This document shows positions 39,810 to 49,958 of a stretch of DNA of 64,000 nucleotides, one piece after another. How positions within the stretch are numbered: the first letter of the stretch is position 1; every line of letters starts with the position of its first letter. Under the pieces are notes generated by a model. It searched no databases and had not been told where the DNA came from. It saw nothing but the letters and a program-made list of their open reading frames with translations. The position numbers and the translations under genes are program-made. The stretch is from Janthinobacterium sp. TND4EL3. Its GTDB lineage: Bacteria > Pseudomonadota > Gammaproteobacteria > Burkholderiales > Burkholderiaceae_D. The DNA is taken from positions 310,001-374,000 of the forward strand of contig NZ_FTMV01000003.1 of the NCBI RefSeq assembly GCF_900156175.1, written 5' to 3'.

Positions 39810-40226
39810 ATGGCAATCGAACGCACCCTGTCGATCATCAAACCAGACGCAGTTGCAAAAAACGTAATCGGTCAAATCTACACCCGTTTTGAAAACGCTG
39901 GCCTGAAAATCGTTGCAGCACGCATGACCCAACTGTCGCGCGAACAAGCTGAAGGCTTCTACGCAGCGCACAAAGAGCGCGGCTTCTTCAAGGATCTGGT
40001 CGACTTCATGGTTTCCGGTCCAGTCATGATCCAGGCCCTGGAAGGCGAAAACGCCGTTCTGGCCCACCGTGACCTGATGGGCGCGACCGATCCGAAGAAA
40101 GCAGAAAAAGGCACGATCCGCGCCGATTTCGCCGATTCGATCGACGCCAACGCCGTACACGGTTCCGACGCTGTCGAAGCTGCTAAAGTGGAAATCGCTT
40201 ACTTCTTCCCAGAACTGAAGGCTTAA
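39810..40226 (+). CDS. ndk: Nucleoside diphosphate kinase
   Basis: This cytoplasmic enzyme transfers phosphate from ATP to nucleoside diphosphates through a phospho-histidine. The start at 39810 ([15 protein letters not shown]) is preceded by TTGGAG and gives 138 residues, close to the usual 141. The catalytic histidine is in NAVHGSDA near 116. Family motifs [13 protein letters not shown] and [17 protein letters not shown] are present. It begins a plus-strand run ndk-rlmN-pilW-rodZ-ispG-hisS. Confidence 0.97.
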   Translation: MAIERTLSIIKPDAVAKNVIGQIYTRFENAGLKIVAARMTQLSREQAEGFYAAHKERGFFKDLVDFMVSGPVMIQALEGENAVLAHRDLMGATDPKKAEKGTIRADFADSIDANAVHGSDAVEAAKVEIAYFFPELKA

Positions 40227-40233
40227 TTGCCTT

Positions 40234-40270
40234 AGATAACGTTATTTCCTGGCGTTATCTGTGAAATAAC
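40234..40270 (+). promoter_or_regulatory. Interlocked inverted repeats between ndk and rlmN
   Basis: AGATAACG (40234-40241) pairs with CGTTATCT (40253-40260). GTTATTTC (40241-40248) pairs with GAAATAAC (40263-40270). Both stems are perfect 8-mers and overlap in sequence, so in RNA they form a pseudoknot or two competing hairpins. No T-run follows. Function is unknown. Confidence 0.5.
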
Positions 40271-40350
40271 TTATCACCCCCTGTTCCCGCTGCGCTGTGG
40301 TGCTTTGCCCCTGATGCGCGCGGGGACGGATTTTTAGAATAGACAAGATC

Positions 40351-41526
40351 ATGAATACGACGACCCTCACCAACTTGCTGGACCTTGATCCCGCGCAACT
40401 CATCGCCTACTGCGCCGAGTTGGGAGAGAAACCGTTTCGTGCGAAACAATTGCAACGCTGGATACACCAGTTCGGCGCTTCCGATTTTGACGCCATGACG
40501 GACCTGGCCAAGTCGCTGCGCGACAAGCTGGCCACGCGCGCCGAAGTGCGCGCCCCGGCCATCATCAGCGACCATACGTCGACGGATGGCACGCGCAAGT
40601 GGCTCGTTGACGTAGGCAATGGCAATGCCGTGGAGACCGTGTTCATCCCGGAAGACAACCGCGGCACCCTGTGCATCTCGACCCAGGCCGGCTGCGCCGT
40701 GAACTGCCGTTTCTGCTCGACGGGCAAGCAAGGCTTCAACCGCAATCTGTCCGTGGGCGAAATCATCGGCCAGCTGTGGATGGCGGAATTTGAATTGCGC
40801 CGCACCAAGGGCATCGAACCGGGCCCGAAAGGCGAGCGCCAGATCACCAACGTGGTGATGATGGGCATGGGCGAGCCGCTGCTGAACTTCGAGCCGACCG
40901 TCACGGCCCTGAAATTGATGCTTGACGACAACGCCTACGGCCTGTCGCGCCGCCGCGTGACCCTGTCGACCTCGGGCGTGGTGCCGATGATGGACAAGCT
41001 GTCGCAGGAAGTGCCGGTGGCCCTGGCCGTCTCGCTGCACGCCTCGAACGACACCTTGCGCGATGGGCTGATTCCACTGAACAAGAAATACCCGCTGAAG
41101 GAATTGATGGCGGCGTGCAAGCGCTACCTGGAATTCGCCCCGCGCGATTTCATCACCTTCGAATACTGCATGCTCGATGGCGTCAACGACAGCGACGAGC
41201 ACGCGCGCGAACTGCTGGCGCTGGTGCAAGACCGCGAGTTCGGCGTGAACTGCAAGTTCAACCTGATTCCATTCAACCCGTTTCCCGAGTCGGGCCTGTT
41301 CCGCTCGAAAAACCCGCGCATCAAGGCGTTTGCCCAGGTGCTCATGGATGGCGGCATCATCACCACCGTGCGCAAGACGCGCGGCGACGATATCGATGCG
41401 GCCTGCGGCCAGCTGGCCGGCGAAGTCAAGGATCGCACGCGGGTGCAGGAACGCATGGAAAAGATGACTGAATATCAACAAAAGTTTGGCGCCAATTTCG
41501 GCAAGATCGTGGAAATCCGCTCCTGA
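40351..41526 (+). CDS. rlmN: Dual-specificity 23S rRNA/tRNA adenine-C2 methyltransferase RlmN
   Basis: This radical-SAM enzyme methylates A2503 of 23S rRNA and A37 of some tRNAs. The 391-residue protein has the CxxxCxxC cluster in CAVNCRFC near 114-121, and GMGEPLLN near 173. A catalytic C-terminal cysteine lies in the [17 protein letters not shown] segment. The stop codon overlaps the pilW start (TGATG), so the two are translationally coupled. Confidence 0.96.
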   Translation: MNTTTLTNLLDLDPAQLIAYCAELGEKPFRAKQLQRWIHQFGASDFDAMTDLAKSLRDKLATRAEVRAPAIISDHTSTDGTRKWLVDVGNGNAVETVFIPEDNRGTLCISTQAGCAVNCRFCSTGKQGFNRNLSVGEIIGQLWMAEFELRRTKGIEPGPKGERQITNVVMMGMGEPLLNFEPTVTALKLMLDDNAYGLSRRRVTLSTSGVVPMMDKLSQEVPVALAVSLHASNDTLRDGLIPLNKKYPLKELMAACKRYLEFAPRDFITFEYCMLDGVNDSDEHARELLALVQDREFGVNCKFNLIPFNPFPESGLFRSKNPRIKAFAQVLMDGGIITTVRKTRGDDIDAACGQLAGEVKDRTRVQERMEKMTEYQQKFGANFGKIVEIRS

Positions 41527-42326
41527 TGAGGGAAGGCATGGCTCACCAACGCTCGCTCGCCGTGGCTGCTGTTAGCCTGGCTGTGCTGCTGGTCGGCTGC
41601 GCCTCATCCACGCCGGACGCTGTTTCCAGCGACGTCCGGGCGGGTGCGTCGGAGCGTGCCGCGCTGCGCCTGCAGCTGGCCAGCGCGTATTATGCGCAAG
41701 GCCAGCTGGACGTGGCCCTGGCGGAAGCGGAGCAAGCCGTGCTGTTGTCGCCGAACGATGCGCAAGCCTATGGCGTGCGCGCCCTGATTCTGGCGGCCCA
41801 GCGGCAAACTGCGTCTGCCGAGAAAGATTTCCTTTACGCTTTGCGCCTTGCGCCCCACAATCCTGAGTTGAGCAATAATTACGGCCTGTTTTTGTGCCAG
41901 ACGGGACGCGCCGCGCAATCGCTGGCGTATTTCGATGCGGCATTGGCAGACTCTGCGTATGTATCGCCGGAAAAAGCGCTCAATAACGGGGGCGCTTGCA
42001 GCCTGGCCCTGAACGATTACCCGCGTGCGGGCGCGTACTTGCTGCGCGCCGTACGCATCGCACCGGACGTGGCAGTGACGAACGCCGGCCTGGTGCGCGT
42101 GTATTACCAACAGCAGGACTACCGGCAGGCAGCTTATTATTGGCAGCGGCTCGGTAAGATAACAACAATGGAGAGCCAGACGGCCGATGTGCTGTGGCTC
42201 GGGATCAAGGTGCAGCATAAGCTCGGGGATGCGGGCGCGGAAGCTGGCCTGGGAGCGCATTTGCGCAACCACCATTCCGGCTCCCCCGAATATGCTGCTT
42301 ATCAAAATGGGGCGTTTGATGAGTGA
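41526..42326 (+). CDS. pilW: Type IV pilus biogenesis/stability lipoprotein PilW (PilF)
   Basis: The 266-residue lipoprotein has a lipobox LLVGC (Cys near 25) and about five to six TPRs (for example LASAYYAQGQLDVALAEAEQAVLL, then ALILAAQRQTASAEKDFLYAL). PilF/PilW targets the PilQ secretin to the outer membrane. Its place directly after rlmN and before rodZ is conserved across betaproteobacteria and gammaproteobacteria. The ATG overlaps the rlmN stop, and its own stop overlaps the next start by 8 bases. Confidence 0.9.
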   Translation: MREGMAHQRSLAVAAVSLAVLLVGCASSTPDAVSSDVRAGASERAALRLQLASAYYAQGQLDVALAEAEQAVLLSPNDAQAYGVRALILAAQRQTASAEKDFLYALRLAPHNPELSNNYGLFLCQTGRAAQSLAYFDAALADSAYVSPEKALNNGGACSLALNDYPRAGAYLLRAVRIAPDVAVTNAGLVRVYYQQQDYRQAAYYWQRLGKITTMESQTADVLWLGIKVQHKLGDAGAEAGLGAHLRNHHSGSPEYAAYQNGAFDE

Positions 42327-43326
42327 AACAGGGATACCAATGAATTCAGAGTGGGCAGAAACGCCTCAGCAGCAGCCCCAGGGCAATCTGGCGTTGGCAG
42401 GTGCACAGTTGAAGGCGCAGCGCGAAACGCTGGGCTGGCCGGTGGAACAGGTGGCGGACCAGCTCAAGCTGGCGCCGCGCCAGGTGATCGCGCTGGAAGC
42501 GGGCGATATGGCGGCCTTGCCGAACCTGGCCGTGGTGCGCGGCTTCGTGCGCGCCTATGCCAAGGTGGTGCGGCTCGACGCGGCGCCGCTGGTGGCCATG
42601 ATCGAAGTCCATCCGGCGCCGGCGCAAGACCCGGCCGCGCCCGTGCGGCGCGAGATTTCCGCCACGTTTTCGGAATCGCGCTTCCCGTCGATGACGCAGC
42701 GTTCGTCGAACCAGACTCCCCTCTGGATCGCCGGCGCCGTGGCCGTCGTCGTGGCAGCCGCCTTTGGCGCGTATAAACTCGGCTATGTGCCGGCCAGCCT
42801 GCTGTCCTCGCACGCCGAGAAGGAAACGGCGCATGCGGAAGTGGGCCCCGTGGAAACGACCCTGATCAAGCCGGGCCAGGACTTGACGCCCGTGCAGACG
42901 CCGTCCGTGCCCCTGATTTCCGTGCCGCCGCCGCCAGGCAACGATACGCAGACGGGAGCGCCGGCTTCTGCCGCCGCTTCGGCGCCGGCCGCCGCGGCGC
43001 CTGCGCCAGCCGCTGCGCCGGCCACGACGCCAGCGACGCCAGCGGCCACGGCTGCCGTCACGCCGCCCGCTGCCGCCCCTGCCGTGGGCGCGAATGCGCT
43101 GGTGCTGAAGGTGGAGCAGGACTCCTGGGTCGAGATCCGCCGTCCCGGCACCACGCCGCTGATTTCGCGCATGGTCAAGGCGGGCAGCACGGAAACATTC
43201 GATATCACGGGCCCGGCCACCTTGGTGGTGGGCAAGCCTGGTGTTGTGCAGGCAACCTTGCGCGGTGCCAAGCTGGATCTGCCCACCGTAGCCGGTGGCA
43301 CGATTTCGCGCGTGAGCATTAAGTAA
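42319..43326 (+). CDS. RodZ-like helix-turn-helix membrane protein (DUF4115)
   Basis: The 335-residue bitopic inner-membrane protein has a cytoplasmic helix-turn-helix (about 20-85, QLKAQRETLGWPVEQVADQLKL). One transmembrane helix (about 135-155, LWIAGAVAVVVAAAFGAYKLG) and a long Ala/Pro-rich periplasmic linker follow. The C-terminal beta domain (about 250-335) has QDSWVEIR, as in RodZ. RodZ couples MreB to cell shape. The start at 42319 overlaps the pilW stop; ATG 42340 is the alternative. Neighbours pilW and ispG match the usual rodZ context. Confidence 0.9.
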   Translation: MSETGIPMNSEWAETPQQQPQGNLALAGAQLKAQRETLGWPVEQVADQLKLAPRQVIALEAGDMAALPNLAVVRGFVRAYAKVVRLDAAPLVAMIEVHPAPAQDPAAPVRREISATFSESRFPSMTQRSSNQTPLWIAGAVAVVVAAAFGAYKLGYVPASLLSSHAEKETAHAEVGPVETTLIKPGQDLTPVQTPSVPLISVPPPPGNDTQTGAPASAAASAPAAAAPAPAAAPATTPATPAATAAVTPPAAAPAVGANALVLKVEQDSWVEIRRPGTTPLISRMVKAGSTETFDITGPATLVVGKPGVVQATLRGAKLDLPTVAGGTISRVSIK

Positions 43327-43408
43327 TTATCAAACAAGCATCAATAAAATATTGAAATCAGTCGTTTAAGCAAGTAGTTTAAATAAATAAGCAAACTCAC
43401 AAGATAAT

Positions 43409-44680
43409 ATGATGGCTACCTCGAAAACAGCGATCGGCTCCGGCCCTTCCGGCCGCCGCGACAGCCGCAAGGTGTTGATCGCACATGGCCAGCGCCAGAT
43501 CTGGGTGGGCGGCGACGCCCCCGTGGTGGTGCAGTCGATGACGAACACGGATACGGCCGACGCCATCGGCACGGCGATCCAGATCAAGGAACTGGCGCGT
43601 GCCGGTTCGGAACTGGTGCGCCTGACGGTGGACCGCCCGGAAGCGGCTGCGGCGGTGCCCTACATCCGCGAACAGCTCGACAAGATGGACATCGACGTGC
43701 CGCTGGTGGGCGATTTCCACTATAACGGCCATACCCTGCTCAACGATTATCCCGATTGCGCGCGCGCGCTGTCGAAGTACCGCATCAATCCGGGCAACGT
43801 GGGCAAGGGCGCCAAGCGCGATACGCAGTTCGCGCAGATGATCGAAGCGGCGTGCCGCTACGACAAGCCGGTGCGCATCGGCGTGAACTGGGGCAGCCTG
43901 GACCAGGCATTGCTGGCGCGCATTATGGACGAAAACGCGGGCCGTGCCGAACCGTGGCCGGCGCAAGCCGTCATGTACGAGGCGCTGGTGACGTCGGCCA
44001 TTGAAAATGCCGTGCGCGCCGAAGAGCTGGGCCTGGGCCGCGACAAGATCATTCTGTCGTGCAAAGTGTCTGGTGTGCAAGATTTGATCGCCGTGTACCG
44101 CGAATTGGCGCAGCGCTGCGACTATCCGCTGCACCTGGGCCTGACGGAAGCGGGCATGGGCAGCAAGGGCATCGTGGCGTCCACGGCGGCCCTGGCCGTG
44201 CTGCTGCAGGAAGGCATTGGCGACACCATCCGCATCTCGCTCACGCCCGAGCCGGGCGGCGACCGCACGCGCGAAGTCATCGTCGGCCAGGAAATCCTGC
44301 AAACCATGGGCTTGCGCAAGTTCGCGCCCATGGTGATCGCCTGTCCCGGCTGCGGCCGCACGACGTCGACCACCTTCCAGGAGCTGGCCGACAACATCCA
44401 GACATATCTGCGCGAGCAGATGCCGGAGTGGAAGAAATCGTATCCTGGCGTGGAAGCGATGAACGTGGCCGTCATGGGTTGCATCGTCAACGGTCCCGGC
44501 GAATCGAAGCATGCGAACATCGGCATCAGCCTGCCCGGCACGGGCGAGTCGCCGGCCGCGCCTGTTTTTGTGGACGGCGAGAAAGTCGTCACCTTGCGCG
44601 GCGAGCGCATCGTCGAGGAATTCCAGGACATCGTCTTGAATTATGTAAAGAGTCACTACGGAAACACGGTTGCCGTCTGA
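43409..44680 (+). CDS. ispG: 4-hydroxy-3-methylbut-2-en-1-yl diphosphate synthase
   Basis: This [4Fe-4S] enzyme of the MEP isoprenoid pathway converts MEcPP to HMBPP. The 423 residues include QSMTNTDT near 42, [11 protein letters not shown] near 94 and the cluster cysteines in ACPGCGRT (near 311-314) and [11 protein letters not shown] (near 354). Two ATGs in tandem at 43409 and 43412 make the start ambiguous by one codon. The upstream 82 bases are AT-rich. It precedes hisS by 33 bases. Confidence 0.96.
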   Translation: MMATSKTAIGSGPSGRRDSRKVLIAHGQRQIWVGGDAPVVVQSMTNTDTADAIGTAIQIKELARAGSELVRLTVDRPEAAAAVPYIREQLDKMDIDVPLVGDFHYNGHTLLNDYPDCARALSKYRINPGNVGKGAKRDTQFAQMIEAACRYDKPVRIGVNWGSLDQALLARIMDENAGRAEPWPAQAVMYEALVTSAIENAVRAEELGLGRDKIILSCKVSGVQDLIAVYRELAQRCDYPLHLGLTEAGMGSKGIVASTAALAVLLQEGIGDTIRISLTPEPGGDRTREVIVGQEILQTMGLRKFAPMVIACPGCGRTTSTTFQELADNIQTYLREQMPEWKKSYPGVEAMNVAVMGCIVNGPGESKHANIGISLPGTGESPAAPVFVDGEKVVTLRGERIVEEFQDIVLNYVKSHYGNTVAV

Positions 44681-44713
44681 GCCCGATCCGATAAAAAAGT
44701 AAAGAAGAACACT

Positions 44714-46075
44714 ATGTCCGAAAATAAAAAGCTCGACAAAATCACTGCAGTCAAAGGCATGAACGATATCCTGCCCGCCGACGCCCCGCTGTGGGAATTG
44801 TTTGAAAATACGGCGCAATCCGTGCTGCAAAGCTACGGCTTCCAGCAAATCCGCACGCCGATCGTGGAAGAGACGAAACTGTTCGCGCGCGCCATCGGCG
44901 CCGTGACCGATATCGTGGAAAAGGAAATGTATTCGTTCACCGATTCCATGAACGGCGACAACCTGACCCTGCGCCCCGAGGGCACGGCCGGCGTGGTGCG
45001 CGCCGTGGTCGAGCACAATCTCGTCTACGAAGGCCCGAAACGCCTGTGGTACAAGGGCCAGATGTTCCGCCACGAGCGTCCGCAGAAAGGCCGCTACCGC
45101 CAGTTCCATCAGTTCGGCGTGGAAGCCATCGGCTTCACGGGCCCGGACATCGACGCCGAGATCATCATGCTGTCGCGCCGACTGTGGGATGACCTGGGCC
45201 TGGAAGGCATCCGCCTGGAACTGAACTCGATCGGCGACGCGGCCGAGCGCCTGCGCCACCGCGCCGACCTGATCGCCTACCTGGAAAGCCACAGCGAACT
45301 GCTCGACGAAGAGGCCAAGCGCCGCCTGCACAGCAATCCGCTGCGCATCCTCGACACCAAGAATCCTGCCATGCAGGACCTGGTCAATGGCGCGCCGAAG
45401 CTGCTCGACTACCTGGGCGAGGAATCGCTGGCGCACTTCCACGGCGTGCAGAAGATCTTGAACCACAACAATATCCCGTTCACCATCAATCCGCGCCTGG
45501 TGCGCGGCCTCGATTACTACAACCGCACGGTGTTCGAATGGGTCAGCGACAAGCTGGGCGCGCAAGGCACGGTCTGCGCCGGCGGCCGCTATGACGGCAT
45601 GGTGGAAATGTTCGGCGGCAAATCGACGCCCGCCGTCGGTTTCGGCATGGGCGTCGAGCGCCTGGTGCTGCTGATGAAGGATGCAGCCGAGCCGGAAGCC
45701 CCGGCCCAGTGCGACGTCTACCTGGTGCACCAGGGCGAGCAGGCTGGCTTGCAAGCGTTCGTGCTGGCCGAGCGGATTCGCGATGCGGGCCTGGACGTTG
45801 TGCTACATTGCGCAGCGAGCAACGGTGGCGGCAGCTTCAAGACGCAGATGAAAAAAGCCGATGCCAGCGGCGCGGCGTTTGCCGTGATCCTGGGCGACGA
45901 TGAAATCGCCAACAATGTCGCGACGGTGAAAGCCATGCGCGAAGCCGATGCGGGCGCGCAGCAGAACACGGTGCCGTTCGACGATGTCGTCGATTACGTG
46001 GTGGACCAGATCATCGGCGACCACGATTGCGGCCACGACCACGGCCCTGGCGGCCATGTGCATCACCACCATTGA
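44714..46075 (+). CDS. hisS: Histidyl-tRNA synthetase with His-rich C-terminal tail
   Basis: It charges tRNA-His with histidine. The 453 residues contain class II motif 1 ([14 protein letters not shown] at the start), motif 2 ([18 protein letters not shown] near 115) and the histidine-specific [15 protein letters not shown] near 260. Motif 3 ([11 protein letters not shown]) is near 311. A typical anticodon-binding domain follows from about 330. The last 18 residues (about 436-453) hold eight histidines and one cysteine after the normal domain end, ending HHHH. Such a tail suggests metal binding and is not part of the core enzyme. The upstream spacing carries AAAGAAGAA. Confidence 0.97.
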   Translation: MSENKKLDKITAVKGMNDILPADAPLWELFENTAQSVLQSYGFQQIRTPIVEETKLFARAIGAVTDIVEKEMYSFTDSMNGDNLTLRPEGTAGVVRAVVEHNLVYEGPKRLWYKGQMFRHERPQKGRYRQFHQFGVEAIGFTGPDIDAEIIMLSRRLWDDLGLEGIRLELNSIGDAAERLRHRADLIAYLESHSELLDEEAKRRLHSNPLRILDTKNPAMQDLVNGAPKLLDYLGEESLAHFHGVQKILNHNNIPFTINPRLVRGLDYYNRTVFEWVSDKLGAQGTVCAGGRYDGMVEMFGGKSTPAVGFGMGVERLVLLMKDAAEPEAPAQCDVYLVHQGEQAGLQAFVLAERIRDAGLDVVLHCAASNGGGSFKTQMKKADASGAAFAVILGDDEIANNVATVKAMREADAGAQQNTVPFDDVVDYVVDQIIGDHDCGHDHGPGGHVHHHH

Positions 46076-46129
46076 TTTGCAGCAAGACCGTACTACCCTC
46101 GATCAACTACTCATTCAAACTGACGACCC

Positions 46130-46798
46130 ATGGCATACGATCACGAAGAACAAGAACAACTGGCAACCCTCAAGGCCTGGTGGCAGCGCAATGGCAATCT
46201 GACCTCCTGGGTCCTGATCGTGGCGCTGGCCGGTTACAGCGGCTGGGCTGGCTGGCAGTACTACCAGCGCACGCAGGCGGCGCAAGCGGGCCAGCTGTAC
46301 GACGAACTGCAGAACGCCATCGCCGCCAAGGACACGGCCAAGGTGATGCGCGCGGCCGGCGACATGCAGTCGCGTTTCGGCGGCACGGCGTATGCGCAGA
46401 TGAGCGCGCTGGCCGCGGCCAAGGTGGCGTTCGACGCGAATGACCTGAAAACGGCGAAGACCCAGCTGCAATGGGTGGCCGAGCACGGCACGGAAGAGTA
46501 CAAGGCCATCGCCAGGCTGCGCCTGGCCGGCGTCTTGCTGGACGAGAAAGCCTACGATGAAGCACTGAAGGCGCTGGCATCTGTTGCCGTGCCGCAATTT
46601 GCCGGCGCCGTGGCCGACCGCAAGGGCGACGTGCTGGTCGCGCAGAACAGGCTGGCCGACGCGCGCACGGCTTACCTGGCCGCGCTGGCCGCGACGGACA
46701 AGAACAACCCAGGCTATCAATTGATCCAGGTCAAACTGGAAGCGATCGGTGGCACGGTGCCGGAAGACAAGGCCAAGGCTGACAAGGCTGCCGCCTGA
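46130..46798 (+). CDS. YfgM-family tetratricopeptide inner-membrane protein
   Basis: The 222-residue protein has one N-terminal transmembrane helix (about 25-45) after the cytoplasmic segment EEQEQLATLKAWWQRNGN, followed by a periplasmic TPR-like domain. YfgM (ancillary SecYEG translocon subunit) is a periplasmic chaperone partner in E. coli. It sits between hisS and bamB, the conserved hisS-yfgM-bamB-der order, which strengthens the call. Confidence 0.9.
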   Translation: MAYDHEEQEQLATLKAWWQRNGNLTSWVLIVALAGYSGWAGWQYYQRTQAAQAGQLYDELQNAIAAKDTAKVMRAAGDMQSRFGGTAYAQMSALAAAKVAFDANDLKTAKTQLQWVAEHGTEEYKAIARLRLAGVLLDEKAYDEALKALASVAVPQFAGAVADRKGDVLVAQNRLADARTAYLAALAATDKNNPGYQLIQVKLEAIGGTVPEDKAKADKAAA

Positions 46799-46882
46799 CA
46801 GGCACACTGATGGTACGGCGGCGCGGCGTCCCCGCCGCCTGCCTCGCCCTTACAAGTACAAGAAAAAGGTTGGATAACACTT

Positions 46883-48028
46883 ATGCGTGTCACTGAAAAG
46901 CTGGTAGCTGCAAGCCTGTTGGTCCTGATGGCCGGTTGCTCGTCCTGGAATCCGTTTGCCTCGAAAGATCCGAAAGTCGAGCCGGCCAAGCTGGTCGAGT
47001 TAAAATCGAGCATCGCCGTGCGCGATGTGTGGAAGTATTCGATCGGCAAGGCCGGCGTGTACGCCTTCACGCCGGCGCTGGCTGGCAACAGCCTGTACGT
47101 GGTCAGCGCCGATGGCGCGCTGGCGCGCCTCGATGCGGCCACGGGCCGTGAAACGTGGCGCATCAAGGCCGGCAGCGACATCACGTCGAGCGCTGGCAGC
47201 GATGGCACGCTGGTGGCCGTGGGCGCCGCCAAAGGCGCCGTGCTGGCGTTTGACGCCGATGGCAAGCAGCTGTGGAAGGCGCAGGCATCGAGCGAAGTGC
47301 TGACGCCGCCCGTCGTGGGGCAGGGCGTCGTAGTGGTGCGCAGCGTGGACAACCGCATTGTCGGCCTCGATGCCAAGACGGGCGAGCGCAAGTGGACGGT
47401 GCAGCGCGCCACGCCTGCATTGACCTTGCGCAATGCGCCAGGCATGGTGCTGGGCGGCGCAAACGTCTACGTGGCCCAGCCTGGCGGCAAGCTGCTGGCG
47501 CTGACGGCAGCGACCGGTGTGGTACGCTGGGAGATCGTCGTCAGCGAACCGCGCGGCGCCACCGAACTGGAACGTGTCTCCGATATCGCCGGCACACCGG
47601 TGGTATTCGAAGGCGAAGTGTGCACCGTCACCTACCAGGGCAAGGCTGGCTGCTTCGATGCGGCCACGGGCGTGCCGCGCTGGACCAAGCCGATCTCGTC
47701 CGATGTGGGCGTGGCCGTCGACCAGCGTTTCGTGTTTACCGCCGACGACCAGGGCGCCGTGGTGGCGTTCAGCCGCGAAGGCGGTCAGAGCGCCTGGAAG
47801 AATGACGCGCTGGCACGCCGCCGCCTGTCGACGCCGGCCTCGTTTGGCCGCAGCGTCGCCGTCGGCGACTATCAGGGTTATATCCACTTCCTGTCACGGG
47901 AAGATGGCGCATTAATAGGTCGGATCAGTACCGACGGCAGCCCGATTGTTTCGGCTCCCGTCGTCGCCGGTTCGAATTTGATTTTTCAAACCCAATCAGG
48001 GACAGTGACCGCTCTCGCGGTCGAGTAA
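46883..48028 (+). CDS. bamB: Outer membrane protein assembly factor BamB
   Basis: This lipoprotein subunit of the BAM complex supports insertion of outer membrane beta-barrels. The 381 residues have lipobox LMAGC (Cys near 19) and an eight-bladed PQQ/WD-like propeller with repeats such as [16 protein letters not shown] and [24 protein letters not shown] blades. It is upstream of der by 4 bases, the usual arrangement. Confidence 0.95.
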   Translation: MRVTEKLVAASLLVLMAGCSSWNPFASKDPKVEPAKLVELKSSIAVRDVWKYSIGKAGVYAFTPALAGNSLYVVSADGALARLDAATGRETWRIKAGSDITSSAGSDGTLVAVGAAKGAVLAFDADGKQLWKAQASSEVLTPPVVGQGVVVVRSVDNRIVGLDAKTGERKWTVQRATPALTLRNAPGMVLGGANVYVAQPGGKLLALTAATGVVRWEIVVSEPRGATELERVSDIAGTPVVFEGEVCTVTYQGKAGCFDAATGVPRWTKPISSDVGVAVDQRFVFTADDQGAVVAFSREGGQSAWKNDALARRRLSTPASFGRSVAVGDYQGYIHFLSREDGALIGRISTDGSPIVSAPVVAGSNLIFQTQSGTVTALAVE

Positions 48029-48032
48029 TGTA

Positions 48033-49379
48033 ATGAAGCCGGTAATTGCACTTGTTGGTCGACCCAATGTTGGGAAATCGACCTTATTCAATCGTCTGAC
48101 CCGCTCGCGCGATGCGCTGGTGGCGGATTTGCCTGGGTTGACGCGCGATCGTCACTATGGCGAAGGCCGTGTCGGCGAACGTCCCTTCCTGGTCATCGAT
48201 ACGGGTGGTTTCGAACCCGTCGCCAAGGAAGGCATCATGCACCAGATGGCACTGCAGACCAAGCAGGCCGTGGCCGAGGCCGACGTGGTGGTGTTCATCG
48301 TGGACGGCCGTCAAGGCCTGACCCCGCATGACAAGACCATCGTCGACTTCCTGCGCAAGAGCGGCCGTCCGGTCTTGCTGGTGGTCAACAAAAGCGAAGG
48401 CATGCGCTACACGGCCGTCGTGTCCGAATTCTATGAATTGGGCATGGGCGATCCGTACGCGATCTCGTCGGCGCACGGCGACGGCGTCAACGACCTCGTC
48501 GAAGTGATGCTGGACCTGGCGTTCGCGCAGCGTCCGGATGAACCCGAAGAGCTGGAAAAGACCGACCGCGGCATCAAGATCGCCCTCGTCGGCCGTCCGA
48601 ACGTGGGCAAGTCGACCTTGATCAACACCTTGCTGGGCGAAGAGCGCGTAATCGCCTTCGACATGCCGGGCACGACGCGCGATTCGATCGAAATCCCGTT
48701 CGAGCGCGATGGCCAGCAATACACCTTGATCGACACGGCCGGTATCCGCCGCCGCGGCAAGGTGTTCGAGGCAATCGAGAAATTCTCGGTGGTGAAAACC
48801 CTGCAGTCGATTTCCGAAGCCAACGTGGTCGTGCTGATGCTCGACGCGCAGCAGGATATTTCCGAGCAGGACGCGCATATCGCCGGCTTCATCCTGGAAT
48901 CGGGCCGTGCACTGGTGGTGGCCGTGAATAAATGGGATGGCTTGCAATCGCACCAGCGTGACGAGATCAAGATCGATATCGACCGCAAGCTCGATTTCCT
49001 GTCGTTCGCGCAGATGCATTTCATTTCGGCGCTGAAGGGCACCAACATCGGTCCACTGATGAAGTCGCTCAACGCCGCCTACGCGGCCGCCATGTGCGAC
49101 CTGTCGACGCCGAAGCTGACGCGCGCCCTGATCGAGGCTGTGGAGAAGCAGGAGCCACGCCGCAAGGGCTCGATCCGTCCGAAGCTGCGCTACGCCCACC
49201 AGGGTGGCATGAACCCGCCTGTGATCGTGATTCACGGCAATGCGCTCGACGCCGTTGGCGACCCCTACAAGCGTTATCTGGAAAAACATTTCCGCGATAC
49301 GTTTGCCCTGGTCGGCACGCCGCTGCGCATCGAACTGCGTACGGGTAAAAACCCGTTTGCACGCACGCCAAGCAAGTAA
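48033..49379 (+). CDS. der: Ribosome-associated GTPase Der (EngA)
   Basis: This essential double-GTPase is needed for 50S subunit maturation. Two GTP-binding domains are visible, each with [10 protein letters not shown] (near 8 and 185), then a DTAG or DTGG switch and NKxD (VNKSEG near 119, VNKWDG near 300). A KH-like C-terminal domain follows (about 355-448, [21 protein letters not shown]). Length 448 is typical. It closes the hisS-yfgM-bamB-der group. Confidence 0.96.
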   Translation: MKPVIALVGRPNVGKSTLFNRLTRSRDALVADLPGLTRDRHYGEGRVGERPFLVIDTGGFEPVAKEGIMHQMALQTKQAVAEADVVVFIVDGRQGLTPHDKTIVDFLRKSGRPVLLVVNKSEGMRYTAVVSEFYELGMGDPYAISSAHGDGVNDLVEVMLDLAFAQRPDEPEELEKTDRGIKIALVGRPNVGKSTLINTLLGEERVIAFDMPGTTRDSIEIPFERDGQQYTLIDTAGIRRRGKVFEAIEKFSVVKTLQSISEANVVVLMLDAQQDISEQDAHIAGFILESGRALVVAVNKWDGLQSHQRDEIKIDIDRKLDFLSFAQMHFISALKGTNIGPLMKSLNAAYAAAMCDLSTPKLTRALIEAVEKQEPRRKGSIRPKLRYAHQGGMNPPVIVIHGNALDAVGDPYKRYLEKHFRDTFALVGTPLRIELRTGKNPFARTPSK

Positions 49380-49396
49380 AATTAAGTGCATATTAA

Positions 49397-49421
49397 GGCG
49401 CCGCAGAGATAATGCGGCGCC
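49397..49421 (+). other. Perfect inverted repeat after der
   Basis: GGCGCCGCA-gagataa-TGCGGCGCC forms a 9-bp stem with a 7-base loop, 18 bases after the der stop. It lacks a T-run directly after the stem but may end or stabilise the der transcript. Confidence 0.5.
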
Positions 49422-49607
49422 GACAGCCAATTCAATGGCTTTTGCATGAGAATAATAAAGTGTTAATGCGCCATGCGCGACAGCGATCGCGAAAACAGGT
49501 TACAGTAGCTGCGAAGCATCTTTCTCTCTTTGAAAGGTGTGAGAGCACTTGAAATCAAGCGAGTCGCCTCCAATTCTTACACAACAACATAAACAAACGG
49601 AGCTGTT

Positions 49608-49844
49608 ATGAGCAACAAAGGGCAACTGTTACAAGACCCATTCCTCAATGCATTACGCAAAGAGCATGTTCCTGTCTCGATCTACTTGGTCAATGGCATT
49701 AAATTGCAGGGCCATATCGAATCGTTCGATCAATATGTCGTATTGCTGCGCAATACGGTCACGCAGATGGTGTACAAGCATGCCATCTCGACAGTGGTGC
49801 CGGCCCGTGCCGTCAATCTCAATATTGAATCTGAAGCGGAGTAA
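49608..49844 (+). CDS. hfq: RNA-binding protein Hfq
   Basis: This hexameric Sm-like RNA chaperone supports small RNA-mRNA pairing. The 78 residues contain Sm1 ([26 protein letters not shown]) and Sm2 ([13 protein letters not shown], with the conserved YKHAIS). The C-terminal tail is short, as in many betaproteobacteria. ACGGAGC lies upstream. It leads the conserved hfq-hflX-hflK-hflC group and probably has its own promoters in the 228-base gap after der. Confidence 0.98.
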   Translation: MSNKGQLLQDPFLNALRKEHVPVSIYLVNGIKLQGHIESFDQYVVLLRNTVTQMVYKHAISTVVPARAVNLNIESEAE

Positions 49845-49958
49845 AGCGTTGAGCTTGACGGCCCAGCGCCTTTCACCCTCCATCGCTTCCGTCCGCGCCA
49901 GCGGCGCTGATGCGTTTGCATCGGCGTCGGCGTTCGCCGCAACTCATCAGATGCCATC

